Below are positions 39,080 through 51,239 of a stretch of DNA of 64,000 bases, one piece after another. How positions within the stretch are numbered: position 1 is the first letter of the stretch; each line of letters starts with the position of its first letter. The notes under the pieces are model-generated. The model saw nothing but the letters and a program-made list of their open reading frames with translations, made no database searches and was not told the origin of the DNA. The stretch is from NCBI GenBank assembly GCA_963210315.1, contig OY723298.1, positions 1,674,001 through 1,738,000 on the forward strand. The letters are read 5' to 3'. The position numbers and the translations under genes were made by a program. The stretch comes from Rhynchopus euleeides (Eukaryota; Euglenozoa; Diplonemea; Diplonemida; Diplonemidae).

Positions 39080-39215
39080 CGGGGGGGACCTTTTCGAATT
39101 TTTTTTGGGGGGTGGGGCTATTTTGGTCATTTGGGCCCGTTTTCAAAGGAATTTATGAATTTTGAGCCCATTCGTTGCCCTAAAATGGGCCCGCGAATAT
39201 CTAGCTCCTGAGGAC
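39080..39215 (+). repeat. dispersed repeat R2, copy 3
   Basis: Uninterrupted copy: GGGGGGGACCTTTTCGAATT, then GGGGTGGGGCTATTTTGG, then CCGTTTTCAAAGGAATTTAT and TTTTGAGCCC. It lies just right of element B inside element A. Confidence 0.7.
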
Positions 39216-41929
39216 CTGGGTACATGGCCAAATCAGCCAGAAATCTCAGGTTTTCGCATTGCAATTTGGGTTCGCGTGCTGGTATCGCAGACTGGCCCCG
39301 AGAGTCGGTTTTCGTCAGCTGAGTGAGGGTGTGATATGAGGGTTCTATCCAACAAGGATATCAAGGCGGCACTTCAAAGTCCTGCCAAGGACAGCGCCAC
39401 GTGGGTGTGTGCTTCTGATGTACGTTATGTCATCATGTGAAACCCTCCCCAGCGTGTGCCAACATCCCTGACACGCTCACGAAAAGCATGACACGGAGAA
39501 AGCAGGTGCCGAAACAACCTGCCGAGCACACGGGTGGTGCCACGTTGATCCACGCAGCGATCTCCCATGTCAGGAAGCCTTGTCGCCACGGCAGCGTGCC
39601 GCAGACTGTGGGAGAGGTGTCGCCAGTCACCTTGAGGTTGCAGTGTGTCATCAGACTAAAACCCGTGCCTTGTTCACCCTGTTGTTCACCCCTGTGAGGT
39701 TGATCCCATATCGTTGCCTGCTTTGGGGCCTGAAGGACATAGGGGTCCAACCGGCACTTGAGCATCGCAAGGCCTAAGTGGCTGTGTGGCAGGTTTTCAT
39801 TGAAGGGCAAATCCCCCCTTTTCTGGGTGAAAAGTGTTGTGCGTCGTTCAGTATCTTGCGCGAATCGCTTTCGACACCACCATTCAAACCACCGCAAAGG
39901 GGCAACCCATCTTCTGGAGTGTGATCTCTGGTGGCGGGGTGGGATGGGTGAGTGGGGTGTGACGGTGCAACGACAGTCGAACTTCTTCGAACGCAGAACA
40001 CCCCACCAGCCTGCCGGGCGTGTGAAGTGTTCGCAAGGATCCGCACAGTGAAAAGTTTCCTGAGTTGGCTACGCCGAACTTACAAAATGGGAAGGTGTGA
40101 GTGTCGCTTGTTGCGACCCACTGGCTGGACGAGTTCTCTTTTTGGGGGACAAAACCACACACAAGAAGGTTGTCACAAGGGGGTCTTCGCTGGTCGTTAT
40201 TCTTCGTCAATCTTCGTCAGTTTTCACTATTTCAACAGCAAATACACCGAGGTGCACTGACGACCATCCCGTAGCGAAGACCCCCACAGTGAAAAAGATA
40301 GTTGGCAGCGCTTTGGGTGACAAACACAATCTACCTTGCCTTGTTGTTATGACTGTGCGCACATTCACACCAAGCTTCATCAGCCAAACCACGTGAGGTT
40401 TGTCATCCGGGTTTGGCGCACACACAACGCCTTGTCTTTTAAACGTTCAATGGCATTGAATGCAACACTCACATCATCGATGCCAAGTGTTTCTCGTAGT
40501 ATTTTTCGAGGGAAATCCCCCCAAAAAAGGATAAGGGCAGCAGTCCTTCGGGACGGGTGACTAGCGACACCCCCCTTAGCCAGCTACTCACTTAAACAGA
40601 AGTCACGGTGATTATGGTGTACGGAATTCTTGAAGCGATGTCTAGACAAACTGTGTGATTTTTAACCACAGAGGCCGTTAATCCACACATGCGGAGGGAC
40701 TGCACTGAAGAGCTTCCCCCTCTGGTACGACAATGTATGCGTTAGGAAGCGAAACAACGTGTGTGGATGAATTGTGCCAACCTGCTGAGAAGAACGATGT
40801 TTACCAAACCTTGCTGTTTCCCACCCTTTTTAGGTGAGTTACGGTGAGTATCTTGCTGAGGTGTGAGGACGAACTGCGTCTATACTCCGTGAGAACAACG
40901 CCTTTTAGGCAACACAGTGTCCGTCACGGCCTGGTCGTCTTGTACGTCAGGCTGGAGGTTGAAAATGGGTACAGTGGCTGAATCTGGAGGTTGGGTGCGG
41001 GTTGTGTGTTCCGCATCATCCCTACAAACCAAACCAAGCCGATTGACACCGAACATTTTGTCTGACCTGCACCCATTGTTTCCTGCCTGCCTGCCTGTGT
41101 TGTGCTGCACCTGTGCCTCCCTGTTCTGTATTTTGTACCCTCAGCGGGTTCACGATACAGGGCAGTCCACTCCCCCAAAAATCACGGTCTTGACGCCCAT
41201 TCCATCCACTTTCAGTGGATGTGTTTGGTATTTCCGAATGGAATTTTCCAGCGTCAAGATTACAAGAACAGGGTCAGTCACTTCTACCGTAGCTGCGATG
41301 CCGGTAGTTGTGCAGAAATGATCTTTTCGACGGACGCGACGCCTCCCCAGCTTGCCTGTGTCTGTGTTGCCATAGCCATGTGACAGATATTCACATAACG
41401 AATATACTGTCACACCGCAAGGGGCTTTGGACAACGTTAAACAACAGTACACTTGCAGGTTTGGGTCAAAAATTCCAATTTCCGCTGGTCACGGGCCCCT
41501 TTCAAAACATTGACCACCTTTCGAGAATTTAGTTCTGCACCATGGATTCGAGGGACTGCGATGATTCGGAACCGAGGATGAAGACTACTGGGAAGGAACT
41601 GTGTGCTCTCTTGAAGCACTGGAATCGGCGAACTTGGACGGAACCTAAGCGCGACAGGTGAAGGGGCATCCCGAACAAAGGCATACAAAGTGGCTCTGGA
41701 GACATTGTTGCATCTGCGACACCCTGTCTTACATCCCGCCTAGAACTCAAAAACTGTTTGCCTTTGGTCAAGGCCCCCTTTTCAAAAAATTGACCCGCGC
41801 AGTGGTGGCCAGTCCTGAGAACCAACAGTAGCATAAGCCTACGACTGGTCCAGGACGAGGCCGACCCTGTACATAGCCTGTGTATGACTACCCTGTCATA
41901 CCAGGCTGCTGCTAGTTGGCCACAAGCCA
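39216..41929. other. interior of element A, no gene recognised
   Basis: 2.7 kb. A minus-strand open frame at 39433-39897 (154 codons) is Cys/Trp-rich but unrecognised and has no similarity to known transposases by eye. The segment 40285-40430 repeats 16350-16500. The rest appears non-coding. Confidence 0.4.
40285..40432 (+). repeat. dispersed repeat R3, copy 2
   Basis: About 150 bp similar to 16355-16500 (for example TTGGCAGCGC, TGACTGTGCGCACATTC, GGGTTTGGCGCACA). The last motif also occurs at 19611-19633. Not coding. Confidence 0.65.
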
Positions 41930-42080
41930 CTGGCAGAATTCTCAGAATTCCCCAGAATCTGACAGAATCTGTCAGAATTCTCAGAATCTGCAGAATTCTA
42001 CAGAATTTCTCAGATTCTGCAGATTTTAAAAATCTGGAAATTCTGGGCATTTTTCTGTCAGAATTCTGTCAAACCATGAT

Positions 42081-45000
42081 ACATGGCCCGAATGCGGTTG
42101 AATCGCGGGATCAATTCTGGTAGGCGGCGGCAGGAGTCTAGAAGTAGGAGCAGCATGCGATACGGCACTATGATTCCTGGGTGAAGGAGGTGTCCCTTCG
42201 AGGCAATGGAGAGGGCCGCTGCGGTGCTGCGGGAGGGATGGCGGTCACCGTATAGGCAGTTTGAGGCTCGGGTCTCTAGGTCGCGGAGGACCCGGTGGTC
42301 AATGGGCGCATACCAGCCACCGAAGATCGCTCGGGGCATGACTGCGCCAGCAATCAGGCCGTGTCGCTGCTCAAAGGTCGCAGGCGAGCTGCCCAGGCGG
42401 CGTAAGGGGGCATGCGCTTTACTCGCCCGTCCGTCGTCGCCGCGGTCTATGAACGCTGGTGACACACAGACGCGCACGCCTAGTGCAGGTGAGGCGGTTT
42501 TGGTGGGGAAGGTGGCCCCATTTACAGCGATGGTGCCGACATATCGAGGGCGTGCGCCAGAGGAGGGGTCCACGCGATGCACGCCTATGGCAATGGTCTT
42601 CTTTTCGTTTAGGCGCATTCCCGTTATTGCGCAGAACTCGCCCGTGATGTCCGCGCCACGTTGTGTCAGCGCCTCAGAGACACGCGAGATGATAGTGGCG
42701 TCATCCGCGTACGATATGCTGAGGGCCCCCCCGCTCTCTTCCTGGATCGCTTTCACCAGGACGGAGAGCAGCGCGTTGATGAGGACGACCGACAATGGGC
42801 AGCCCTGAAGAATTCCGTTCGTCACATCGAACTCCCCCCCCACTCCGAGTGGGGTCTTGAAGCGACGGCGGAGGCGCGAGTACATCGCTTCCAGCGGCCG
42901 GAGGATGCGCTCGTGCAGTCCCATTGCACGCGCCAGCTCCAGGACTAAGCGCTGGGGTACCCTGTCGAAACATTTCGAGAAGTCGAGCGCCAGGAGGTAG
43001 ATCGAGGTGTCCTTGTCCAGGAGCGTTTCCTCAATCTGGGTCGTGAGGTCCATCAGCGCGTCGTCGGCGCGGTGGCCGGGGCGGAAGCCGTGTTGAGAGG
43101 GGTCAATCCAGCCCTCCTGCCATACGACAACATCCTGCAGACGGCGGCAGGCCCATATGCGGTACACCAGGCTCGTGACCGTGATGGGCCGAAGTCCGAG
43201 CGGGTCGCCAGCGTATTCGCCCTTGGGGATGAGCGTCACCAGTGCGGTTCTCAGCGCCTCGGGCCAAGAGCCGGTACGCTCGATGCTGTTGAAGAGGGCT
43301 GCAAACCCATCCATTAGCCCCACCGGCAGAAGTGCAACCTCTTCCAGTCTCCAGCCGTCGACGCCGCAGGTGCCCGACTTGGACTTCGCTAGCTTCATCT
43401 GTGCCAGCGCGATGAGGTCTGACCCCGTGATGTCGGATATAGTCATCGGAGTGTGGTGTACGTATTTCCCGAAGCGCTCCATGAACGGCGCAAATTCGGG
43501 TTCCCCAACGCGATCAGGGTACAGCCGCAGGATGCTGTCCCAGGCTCCTTGCAGGATGCTGTCCATCTCAGCGAGGTTGGCGGTGAAGGTCCCGTCCGGT
43601 CGCCGCACCGTGTCGGCAGTGCTGGGCGTCTCTCCCTTCAGCATCGCCACGACACTCTTCGCATCCTCACGGCAACGTCTCCGGAAGTCGTCGCGGAGCA
43701 GGCCTCGGCGCTGGTGCACCACCTCAGAGAGAATCCGTCGGCACTCCGCGCGCGTCCCGTGGAGGAGGCGTTGGAGCACCGCAAGGGGCGGGGTACCGTC
43801 GCGCCGGCCGCCAGCCGGCACATCCTGGTTGGTGGGCAGCTCACATACCAGTGTTCTGCACTTCTCCCAGCAGCGTGAAACATCGTATGGCAGCAGGCCG
43901 TTGCCAAGACGCATGCGGGCGCCCACCAACTCCTCTAGGCGTCGGATGGCAGCGCGCAGTTTCAGCTCACGGCAGGACGCGGCTCCCAGCCCATCCGGTG
44001 CCCGTGATTCCCTCGCACACAGGCGGACCTTCCGTGGCTCGCGTACATCCCCACGGCCGATGTAGGCGCGGGAGGCTCCAGCTGAAAGTCCCGCCAATTG
44101 CACGAGGTAGGTCTCGCACGCTTCGCAGAGCAGTTTCCAGGCATTGTCAAGGTCGCCCCGCCGCAGGGCTCCCTCGAACCCCGAGAGGGATGGAGTAGGA
44201 GGGGGCGCGGTGGTAGCCCCGGGGGGGGCCCGAGGAACGCGGATTTGCTTGGGGACCCTGTATTTGAGGCACGTCTGGTCGAAGACCTGAACGTCGAGAG
44301 TCATCGTCACGCAGAGGTGGTTCGGCACTCCCACGTCCCGAACATCGCACGCCGTAAGGGCCTGCGCTGCGATCGGGTTCAGCAGCGCGTAGTCGATACG
44401 TGTCCCCTCGCATGTAGTGGAGGTGAAGGTTGAAGGGGGCGTGGTGCCGGTGGCCTGTGCGGCCAGTGCCGCAGCATCGGCCCAGTAGTTGTCCAGTGCA
44501 TGTGCGAGGGTGGGCGACGCATCCCTGTCGGTGTTGAGGTCGCCCATCACCACTACCGGCACGTCGCCCAAGCATCTGCCGTAGTCTAGCAGCACCGCAT
44601 GCAGGAGTCGCTCCCGTTCGGCGAAGGTTTTCCCAGACTTGCGCCGCTTCTGACCCGACGGGGCGTACACGCATAGGACGTGCAGGAAGGAGCTACCATC
44701 TCCGATTGCCACCTTTGCGTGTACAAAACGGCCATCGCTTGCAAAACGTTCCAGTGTCGTGGGGGTGGAGAGGCGCACGAGCGGGGCGGGCTTCCGCGCA
44801 AGGATGCCGACTCCGCCTTTGGTGCCTTTCACAAGGTTGCCTTTAACGCCGTCGCGGGGTGCACCCCAAGCCGTGGACCATATCCGCTCCTGGGAAAGGT
44901 GCGTCGATACCTCTTCCTGCATGTGCTTGGTCAGGGCAGTTTCTTGTAGACAGACGATGTCGGCAGGGATCAGCGTGATCTTCTCGAGGTGAGGAAGCAG

Positions 45001-45117
45001 CGCCGTCACATTCACGGAAGCCAGGGTGATAGCGGGGCCTGGGTTCGTCTCGATGTCCCCGTGCGTGGGGAGGCGCAGATACGCAGCATCTGCGAGTCGC
45101 TTATCCCGGGTGGGAAG
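42081..45117 (-). CDS. LINE2 ORF2, N-terminal part: 2A, endonuclease, reverse transcriptase
   Basis: Open from the codon after the ORF1 UGA. After 20 codons comes DIETNPGP, then the APE-like endonuclease at once (SVNVTALLPH, DIVCLQET, VVVMGDLNTD, RIDYALLN), then RT (LALDFSKCFDRV, GILQGCPLSVVLINALL, SYADDATI). If 2A skipping occurs, ORF2 begins at Pro 45036, and the full protein without the insertion would be 1850 residues. The endonuclease position that is normally SDH reads PNH, so one catalytic Asp seems replaced. The first AUG after the 2A is at 44922, beyond the catalytic Glu. In the present sequence the frame runs into the inserted element and stops at 42058. Confidence 0.85.
45034..45060 (-). 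other. 2A ribosome-skipping motif of LINE2
   Basis: GDIETNPGP in frame with ORF2, 20 codons after the ORF1 stop. The core D-I-E-x-N-P-G-P is complete; the upstream context (LRLPTH) is less canonical than in LINE1. Skipping would fall between Gly (45039-45037) and Pro (45036-45034). Confidence 0.8.
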
Positions 45118-45120
45118 TCA
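45061..45120 (-). promoter_or_regulatory. candidate UGA readthrough signal between LINE2 ORF1 and ORF2
   Basis: UGA at 45120-45118 followed by CUU. A perfect 7-bp stem, CGCAGAU (45094-45088) with AUCUGCG (45080-45074) and a 7-nt loop, begins 23 nt after the stop. There is no Met and no other stop before the 2A. The arrangement parallels LINE1. Readthrough is inferred. Confidence 0.45.
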
Positions 45121-45591
45121 CTTGTGCAGGTTTGCACAGCTCGCGCATGCCACCTGATTGCATCCCTCGCAGCTTTTCAGCGTGTACTGCCTGCCCACGA
45201 CCGCTTCGCACAGCTGGCAGCGGGTGTTCAGCGTGGCCTTGTACCCGGCGCCCCATTGGTGAATGTGGATGCTCACATTCCTCTTGCGGATCGGGGAGAC
45301 GTAGTCCATCGCGTCGGACACCGCAGAGCTGATGCGCTCCCCCCAGCCCTTCGACGAAGGCTGCCCCAGCATCTCGTCGATGTCGTCCTCCTCTTCGGCC
45401 CCGTCGCCCCCGGAGACCACCCGACGCCGCTTGCCGTTGGCGTCCGCACGCGGGGCATCGTCCTCCCCGTCAGCTGAGAGCATGTCGGCGGAGCTCTCGT
45501 CGTCAACGTCGTCGCCCCCTCTCTCTCTCTCGCTTCCCGCCCCACTCCCCCGCGCACTGCCGAGTTTTGGGCCCAACTCTCGGACCCCCAA
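45118..45591 (-). CDS. LINE2 ORF1 (short, possibly 5'-truncated)
   Basis: Up to 157 codons ending in TGA. An acidic and basic low-complexity N-terminal part (GKRRRVVSGGDGAEEEDD) is followed by a Cys cluster, CQLC, then CEGCNQVACASC, which looks like two CxxC zinc sites. There is no ATG at the open-frame start (TTG at 45591); the first in-frame ATG is MLSADG. The sequence MSRRRVNPIPTLLEKQ in another frame just upstream suggests a frameshift or a lost 5' part. It is in the same frame as ORF2. Confidence 0.55.
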   Translation of the reverse strand: MGVRELGPKLGSARGSGAGSERERGGDDVDDESSADMLSADGEDDAPRADANGKRRRVVSGGDGAEEEDDIDEMLGQPSSKGWGERISSAVSDAMDYVSPIRKRNVSIHIHQWGAGYKATLNTRCQLCEAVVGRQYTLKSCEGCNQVACASCANLHK

Positions 45592-45600
45592 GCCTGTTTC

Positions 45601-46704
<1,104 letters not shown>

Positions 46705-48187
46705 TAAAGGTGAGCGACGAAGGAAGCCCCCCCGAGCGGGTTCTCTGGTGAGTTTTGGACACTGGCAGGAGCCATTGTTGCAGCAAAAAAGACTTGGTGT
46801 TGCGTTCTCTGTTTGTACGAATGGTGCCTGCTGGTGCATGTGTGCAGGATCCCGAACGCTTGCTGCTACGAGTCTTTCTAGTGCGAAAAGCTGTTCTTCC
46901 AAAAAAAGAACACAGGATTTGCGGGCATGAGACGTGACAGGTGGCCTTCAGATAATTGGAGTGGGGATGGGCTGGACAGGAGCGGGTGGGGGTGGGGGCA
47001 CGTCTCGAAGACTGAGGATTCGGCCATCTCATACCCCTTGAACGGCAATGCGATGCCAGGCAGGGTGGGGTGTGAGGTTGCGTCGACGGCGGGTCCTTGC
47101 ATCGCATTGTGAGTTTGTGCCCTCGAGAAGGCACTCTCGTGCAGACACACACACCCATACGATTTTGGACCCGTCGTATAGATAGAAAACACAGAGAAGT
47201 AGCAGTAGAAGCGGCGGGGGGCATGTGCGAGATCGGGATGCCTCGATCGAACCCTGGGCTCTTGCCGCAACTGGTGTGCAGCAAGACAATCAGATGGGGT
47301 CGAGACACAAGAACCACCTGAAGAAGTCGCACACACCGTGGCCACACCGTGGTAGAGGGAATGTAAAAGACAATTGCGGTCAAAAGTGTCACTTCAACTC
47401 TGCCGCTCTCTCTCTACTGTATGATACTTCGTTTGATGCGTTGACGCTTCCACACGGCAGCGAGTGAATAACTGATATGAAGTTCAGAGGCAGCCGTCCC
47501 ATGATCAAAAAAAATAGAGGCCAGCTGGGTGGCCAATAGAAGGGTTGGGTGGGGGGTAGACAGTGGGACTGTAGTGATGGTGTTGCTGGGTGAAGGTGGA
47601 ATCGGATGCGAGCATCAGAGCCCGAATGCCTTCACCTGCCCCCTCAGAGTAGGTAGCGCACAGAGCCAGTCTCTCACCCCGCTCGGCTGGGCGTGGCCAA
47701 TCATGTGGTGGCCACACCACCAGGCGTGGTCAGGGCTGGCTTGCCCCATTGCGGGTCTCCCAAAAAAAACTCCATTAGTGCGGGAGCCGGCGGCTCACAA
47801 CGGAGGGAGACAGGTGGGAATGAAAAGTGGGAACACAATTACACAAAATGATGACGACACAAGCACAGGAGAGTAAGGAGCTCCATGGAGTAGCTGGCCA
47901 GCAGCTGCAGCCGGGACAGCTGCACAACGGCGGGATATTAACACCACGTTGAAGCGGGATCACAGTCGCTTGCCGATACCTGTCCTTACCGAAGCAGCGA
48001 ACAAGTAACCATCAGCAGAGCGACAGTGGCCGCAACAGAGGCGAGGGAGTACCACCGGGGGCCGCGTTAGATAATAGCGTAACAGCACAAGCGCAAATAG
48101 AGCACCCATGATGTTGGTGTGAAGGCAAAACGTAGACGAAGGGGAAGGGGGTGGTGAACGTAGAAGGGGCGGCACAGAGAAGAGGGA

Positions 48188-48255
48188 TCACCTCACAGGG
48201 AACAGCCGCGGGGGGTGCAGGCACGCAGGGTGCAGGCAAGAGAGCCAGAGGCACA
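48188..48255 (-). pseudogene. 3' remnant of the pacifastin-like repeat gene
   Basis: In the inverted arm only the last 20 or so codons of the repeat protein survive (CASGSLACTLRACTPRGC end), fused to sequence from upstream of the gene by the 1960-bp deletion. There is no start or signal peptide. Confidence 0.8.
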
Positions 48256-48523
48256 CTGCACGTAGGGTGCAGATCACAACAAGAGCCGCCTCAGCACTGG
48301 TGGTGCCCCGCACGGGGAAACACACAGAGGGGGGGGCAGAGCACGTCACACGAAGAATCGGTCTTGCCATACCGGGAGAACTGCAATAACAACAAAAGAG
48401 TATTCGGCCTATCCGGCAATAAGAATGGAACACCCGCAGCCTCGACAAGCGAGAAGCTGCTGGGACACAATCACATGACCGCGGCGCTACGAGTTACCAC
48501 AGCGCCACAGGCTTGTTGTCTGC

Positions 48524-49088
48524 TTAGACGATCGGGTACGACGCGGCGTTCTTGAGCAGGCACTGGTTCGACCCGCGGGCCACGCGGATGTAGCCAGACT
48601 CACCCCAGCTCGAGCCCCAGGAGTTCTTGATGATCCAGTAGTCGGGGGTCACACCGACGGCCAGCACACCGTGGTCCAGGGCAGAGCTCTCGCAGTTGGA
48701 CATGACACCGCCAGAGTACGTCTGCCACGACGTGGCGTCCACGGCGATGGAGATGGGGCCGTTGCTCAGCATCCAGGTGGCCATCTGGTCCTCGTCCTGG
48801 GGCAGGTCCTTGTAGCTCGAGATGGTGGCACCCACCGCCATGGAGCTGGAGTACTTGCACGTGCCGCTGACGCCGTGGCCGCTGGTGTAGGGGTACGCCT
48901 CCTCCGTCACAATCTGCCCGCCGCGGTTCCTGATGAGCCACTCGAACGCGTTGTCCATCAGACCACCGTTGCACCCGGCGTCCACCTTGTCGCACGACAC
49001 CAGCTCCTGCTCGGACACCGACGTCAGCGCGTTGCCCGCCTTCGCCCACTGGCCCTCAATCCCGCCGGTGGTCGAGAACGACCAGCAC
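48524..49088 (-). pseudogene. cysteine protease 3' half, inverted duplicate
   Basis: The same coding sequence as 50407-50971 (SEQELVSCD, NGGLMDNAFEW, LDHGVLAVGV, IIKNSWGSSWGE) in reverse orientation, with no 5' half and no catalytic Cys upstream. It is identical in protein sequence to the other copy, so the duplication is recent, or an assembly foldback. Confidence 0.88.
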
Positions 49089-49424
49089 GTTGTAGAGTCG
49101 TATTTATGACCACATCAAAAGTGGTGTAGCCAACGGTGGGCGGCCGTCCCAGATAAAGACTGGAGAAAATGAACGACCTCCTCACCCAGAAAGATGCGAG
49201 GGGGAGAGGACAAACAAAAACAAAAGGGCACCGCTCCACACACTGAGCCAACGCACACAGGCCTGGTGAAGCCCCAAGGGCACTTCCCCCAGATCGTCCC
49301 TCCCCAGCTTACCCAACCACGTTTCATCACAATACAGGCATTCCACACTGCGGCCGGAATAGAGGCCGAAGGATTGCGTCCAGAATCACTTGTAAGGCAT
49401 GTACACCAGAGAACCCGCTCGGGT

Positions 49425-50070
49425 CCGTCCACAGCCTCCCCTGTCGGGAGGCTGTGGACGGAGGTATCGGGCGGCAGTTGGCCGCGACGTGCGACTTACG
49501 TGTTGGGCGTAGGGGCGTACGGGGTGACGGTGCGTGGCGTACCTCCCTCGTTGGGAGGTTCTGAACGGAGGGGCGGCAGTTGGCCGCGACGTACGACCTG
49601 CGCGTTGGGCGTAGGGGCGTACGTACAGGTGGCTCCCCTGGTCGGGGGGCAGGATGCAGGTCGGGCGGCAGTTGGCCGCGACGTGCGACCTGCGCGCCAG
49701 GCGTAGGGGCGTACGGGGTGACGGTGCGTGGCGTGTCTCCCTTGTCGGGAGGCTCTTGACGGAGGTATCGGGCGGCAGGTGGTCGCGACGTGCGACTTAC
49801 GCGTCGGGCGTAGGGGCGTACGGGGTGTCGGTGCGTGGCGTACCTCCCTCGTTGGGAGGTCGTGAACGGAGGGGCGGCAGTTGGCCGCGGCGTGCGACCT
49901 GCGTGCATGGCGTAGGGGCGGACGCACAGACGGTGTCGAAGGCGCGTCTCCTTTGCAGGAGACTTGTTGCGGGCGAGATGTCGGAGAAGGAGCCCATCTC
50001 AGATTGGTTTTTGTTGTTATCATCCCCTCCCTCTCCCTGTTTTGGGCAGCGTGATGCAGACGGGGCCTGC
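49425..50070. repeat. spacer of the inverted duplication: GC-rich minisatellite, period about 105 bp
   Basis: About six degenerate units, each with GGGAGG, a GACGGAGG or GAACGGAGG segment, GGCGGCAGTTGGCCGCGACG and GGGCGTAGGGGCGTACG. Units begin near 49441, 49551, 49642, 49745, 49852 and 49957. The left edge is a 16-bp palindrome, CCGTCCACAGCCTCCC, with a 5-nt loop. Reading frames across it are repeats, not genes. Confidence 0.8.
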
Positions 50071-50405
50071 ACCCGAGCGGGTTCTCTGGTGTACATGCCT
50101 TACAAGTGATTCTGGACGCAATCCTTCGGCCTCTATTCCGGCCGCAGTGTGGAATGCCTGTATTGTGATGAAACGTGGTTGGGTAAGCTGGGGAGGGACG
50201 ATCTGGGGGAAGTGCCCTTGGGGCTTCACCAGGCCTGTGTGCGTTGGCTCAGTGTGTGGAGCGGTGCCCTTTTGTTTTTGTTTGTCCTCTCCCCCTCGCA
50301 TCTTTCTGGGTGAGGAGGTCGTTCATTTTCTCCAGTCTTTATCTGGGACGGCCGCCCACCGTTGGCTACACCACTTTTGATGTGGTCATAAATACGACTC
50401 TACAA

Positions 50406-50423
50406 CGTGCTGGTCGTTCTCGA
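50406..50423 (+). repeat. 18-bp direct repeat, right copy
   Basis: CGTGCTGGTCGTTCTCGA; see 46619-46636. Confidence 0.9.
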
Positions 50424-50971
50424 CCACCGGCGGGATTGAGGGCCAGTGGGCGAAGGCGGGCAACGCGCTGACGTCGGTGTCCGAGCAGGAGCTGGTGTCG
50501 TGCGACAAGGTGGACGCCGGGTGCAACGGTGGTCTGATGGACAACGCGTTCGAGTGGCTCATCAGGAACCGCGGCGGGCAGATTGTGACGGAGGAGGCGT
50601 ACCCCTACACCAGCGGCCACGGCGTCAGCGGCACGTGCAAGTACTCCAGCTCCATGGCGGTGGGTGCCACCATCTCGAGCTACAAGGACCTGCCCCAGGA
50701 CGAGGACCAGATGGCCACCTGGATGCTGAGCAACGGCCCCATCTCCATCGCCGTGGACGCCACGTCGTGGCAGACGTACTCTGGCGGTGTCATGTCCAAC
50801 TGCGAGAGCTCTGCCCTGGACCACGGTGTGCTGGCCGTCGGTGTGACCCCCGACTACTGGATCATCAAGAACTCCTGGGGCTCGAGCTGGGGTGAGTCTG
50901 GCTACATCCGCGTGGCCCGCGGGTCGAACCAGTGCCTGCTCAAGAACGCCGCGTCGTACCCGATCGTCTAA
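50406..50971 (+). pseudogene. papain-family cysteine protease, 3' half (interrupted gene)
   Basis: Starts with the second copy of the 18-bp repeat (CWSFS codons) and continues in the same frame as the 5' half: GGIEGQWAKAG, EQELVSCDKVDAGCNGGLMDNAFEW, YPYTSG, the catalytic His in SALDHGVLAVGV, the Asn in YWIIKNSWGSSWGESGY, and the end SNQCLLKNAASYPIV, TAA. The sequence is strikingly like kinetoplastid cruzipain/rhodesain, but the C-terminal extension of those enzymes is absent. Together with 46219-46636 it would give a complete secreted or lysosomal cathepsin L-type enzyme of about 323 residues. Confidence 0.88.
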
Positions 50972-51239
50972 GCAGACAACAAGCCTGTGGCGCTGTGGTA
51001 ACTCGTAGCGCCGCGGTCATGTGATTGTGTCCCAGCAGCTTCTCGCTTGTCGAGGCTGCGGGTGTTCCATTCTTATTGCCGGATAGGCCGAATACTCTTT
51101 TGTTGTTATTGCAGTTCTCCCGGTATGGCAAGACCGATTCTTCGTGTGACGTGCTCTGCCCCCCCCTCTGTGTGTTTCCCCGTGCGGGGCACCACCAGTG
51201 CTGAGGCGGCTCTTGTTGTGATCTGCACCCTACGTGCAG

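Larger units (their letters stand above)
36177..42080. mobile_element. 5.9-kb TIR transposon A inserted in LINE2
   Basis: Perfect terminal inverted repeats starting ATCATGGTTTGACAG (at least 22 bp) at 36177 and ending at 42080, with a 3-bp target duplication ACA (36174-36176, 42081-42083). Leaving the element out restores the LINE2 frame exactly. Dense subterminal CAGAATTCTG/CAGATTCTG arrays occupy 36190-36480 and 41930-42060, with a third array at 39021-39085. No transposase of a known family was recognised, and the superfamily is undetermined. Confidence 0.82.
33530..45600 (-). mobile_element. LINE2 retrotransposon, split by a TIR transposon
   Basis: A second non-LTR element, unrelated in sequence to LINE1. 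Reading on the minus strand: a short ORF1 (45591-45118), in-frame UGA, a 2A motif, then endonuclease-RT (45117-42081). A 5.9-kb DNA element follows at 42080-36177, then the C-terminal coding part (36173-33577). With the inserted element and one copy of its 3-bp target duplication left out, the reading frame runs on without a break. Outer ends are approximate. Confidence 0.85.
46748..49424 (-). repeat. left arm of the large inverted duplication
   Basis: Near-identical reverse complement of 50071-54707, except that 1960 bp of the right arm (51240-53199) are missing here. Very few differences were noticed, one near 47160 (right arm near 54296). The arm starts at a 3-bp overlap (GTG) with the preceding sequence, as expected for template switching. 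Confidence 0.93.

Noticed and set aside
39433..39897. A gene in the element A interior (154 codons, minus strand)
   Set aside because: No recognisable motif; length is compatible with chance, so it is mentioned only within the interval description.
49425..50070. CRISPR array or coding gene in the 105-bp repeats
   Set aside because: The units are degenerate along their whole length with no repeat/spacer pattern, and the context is eukaryotic.
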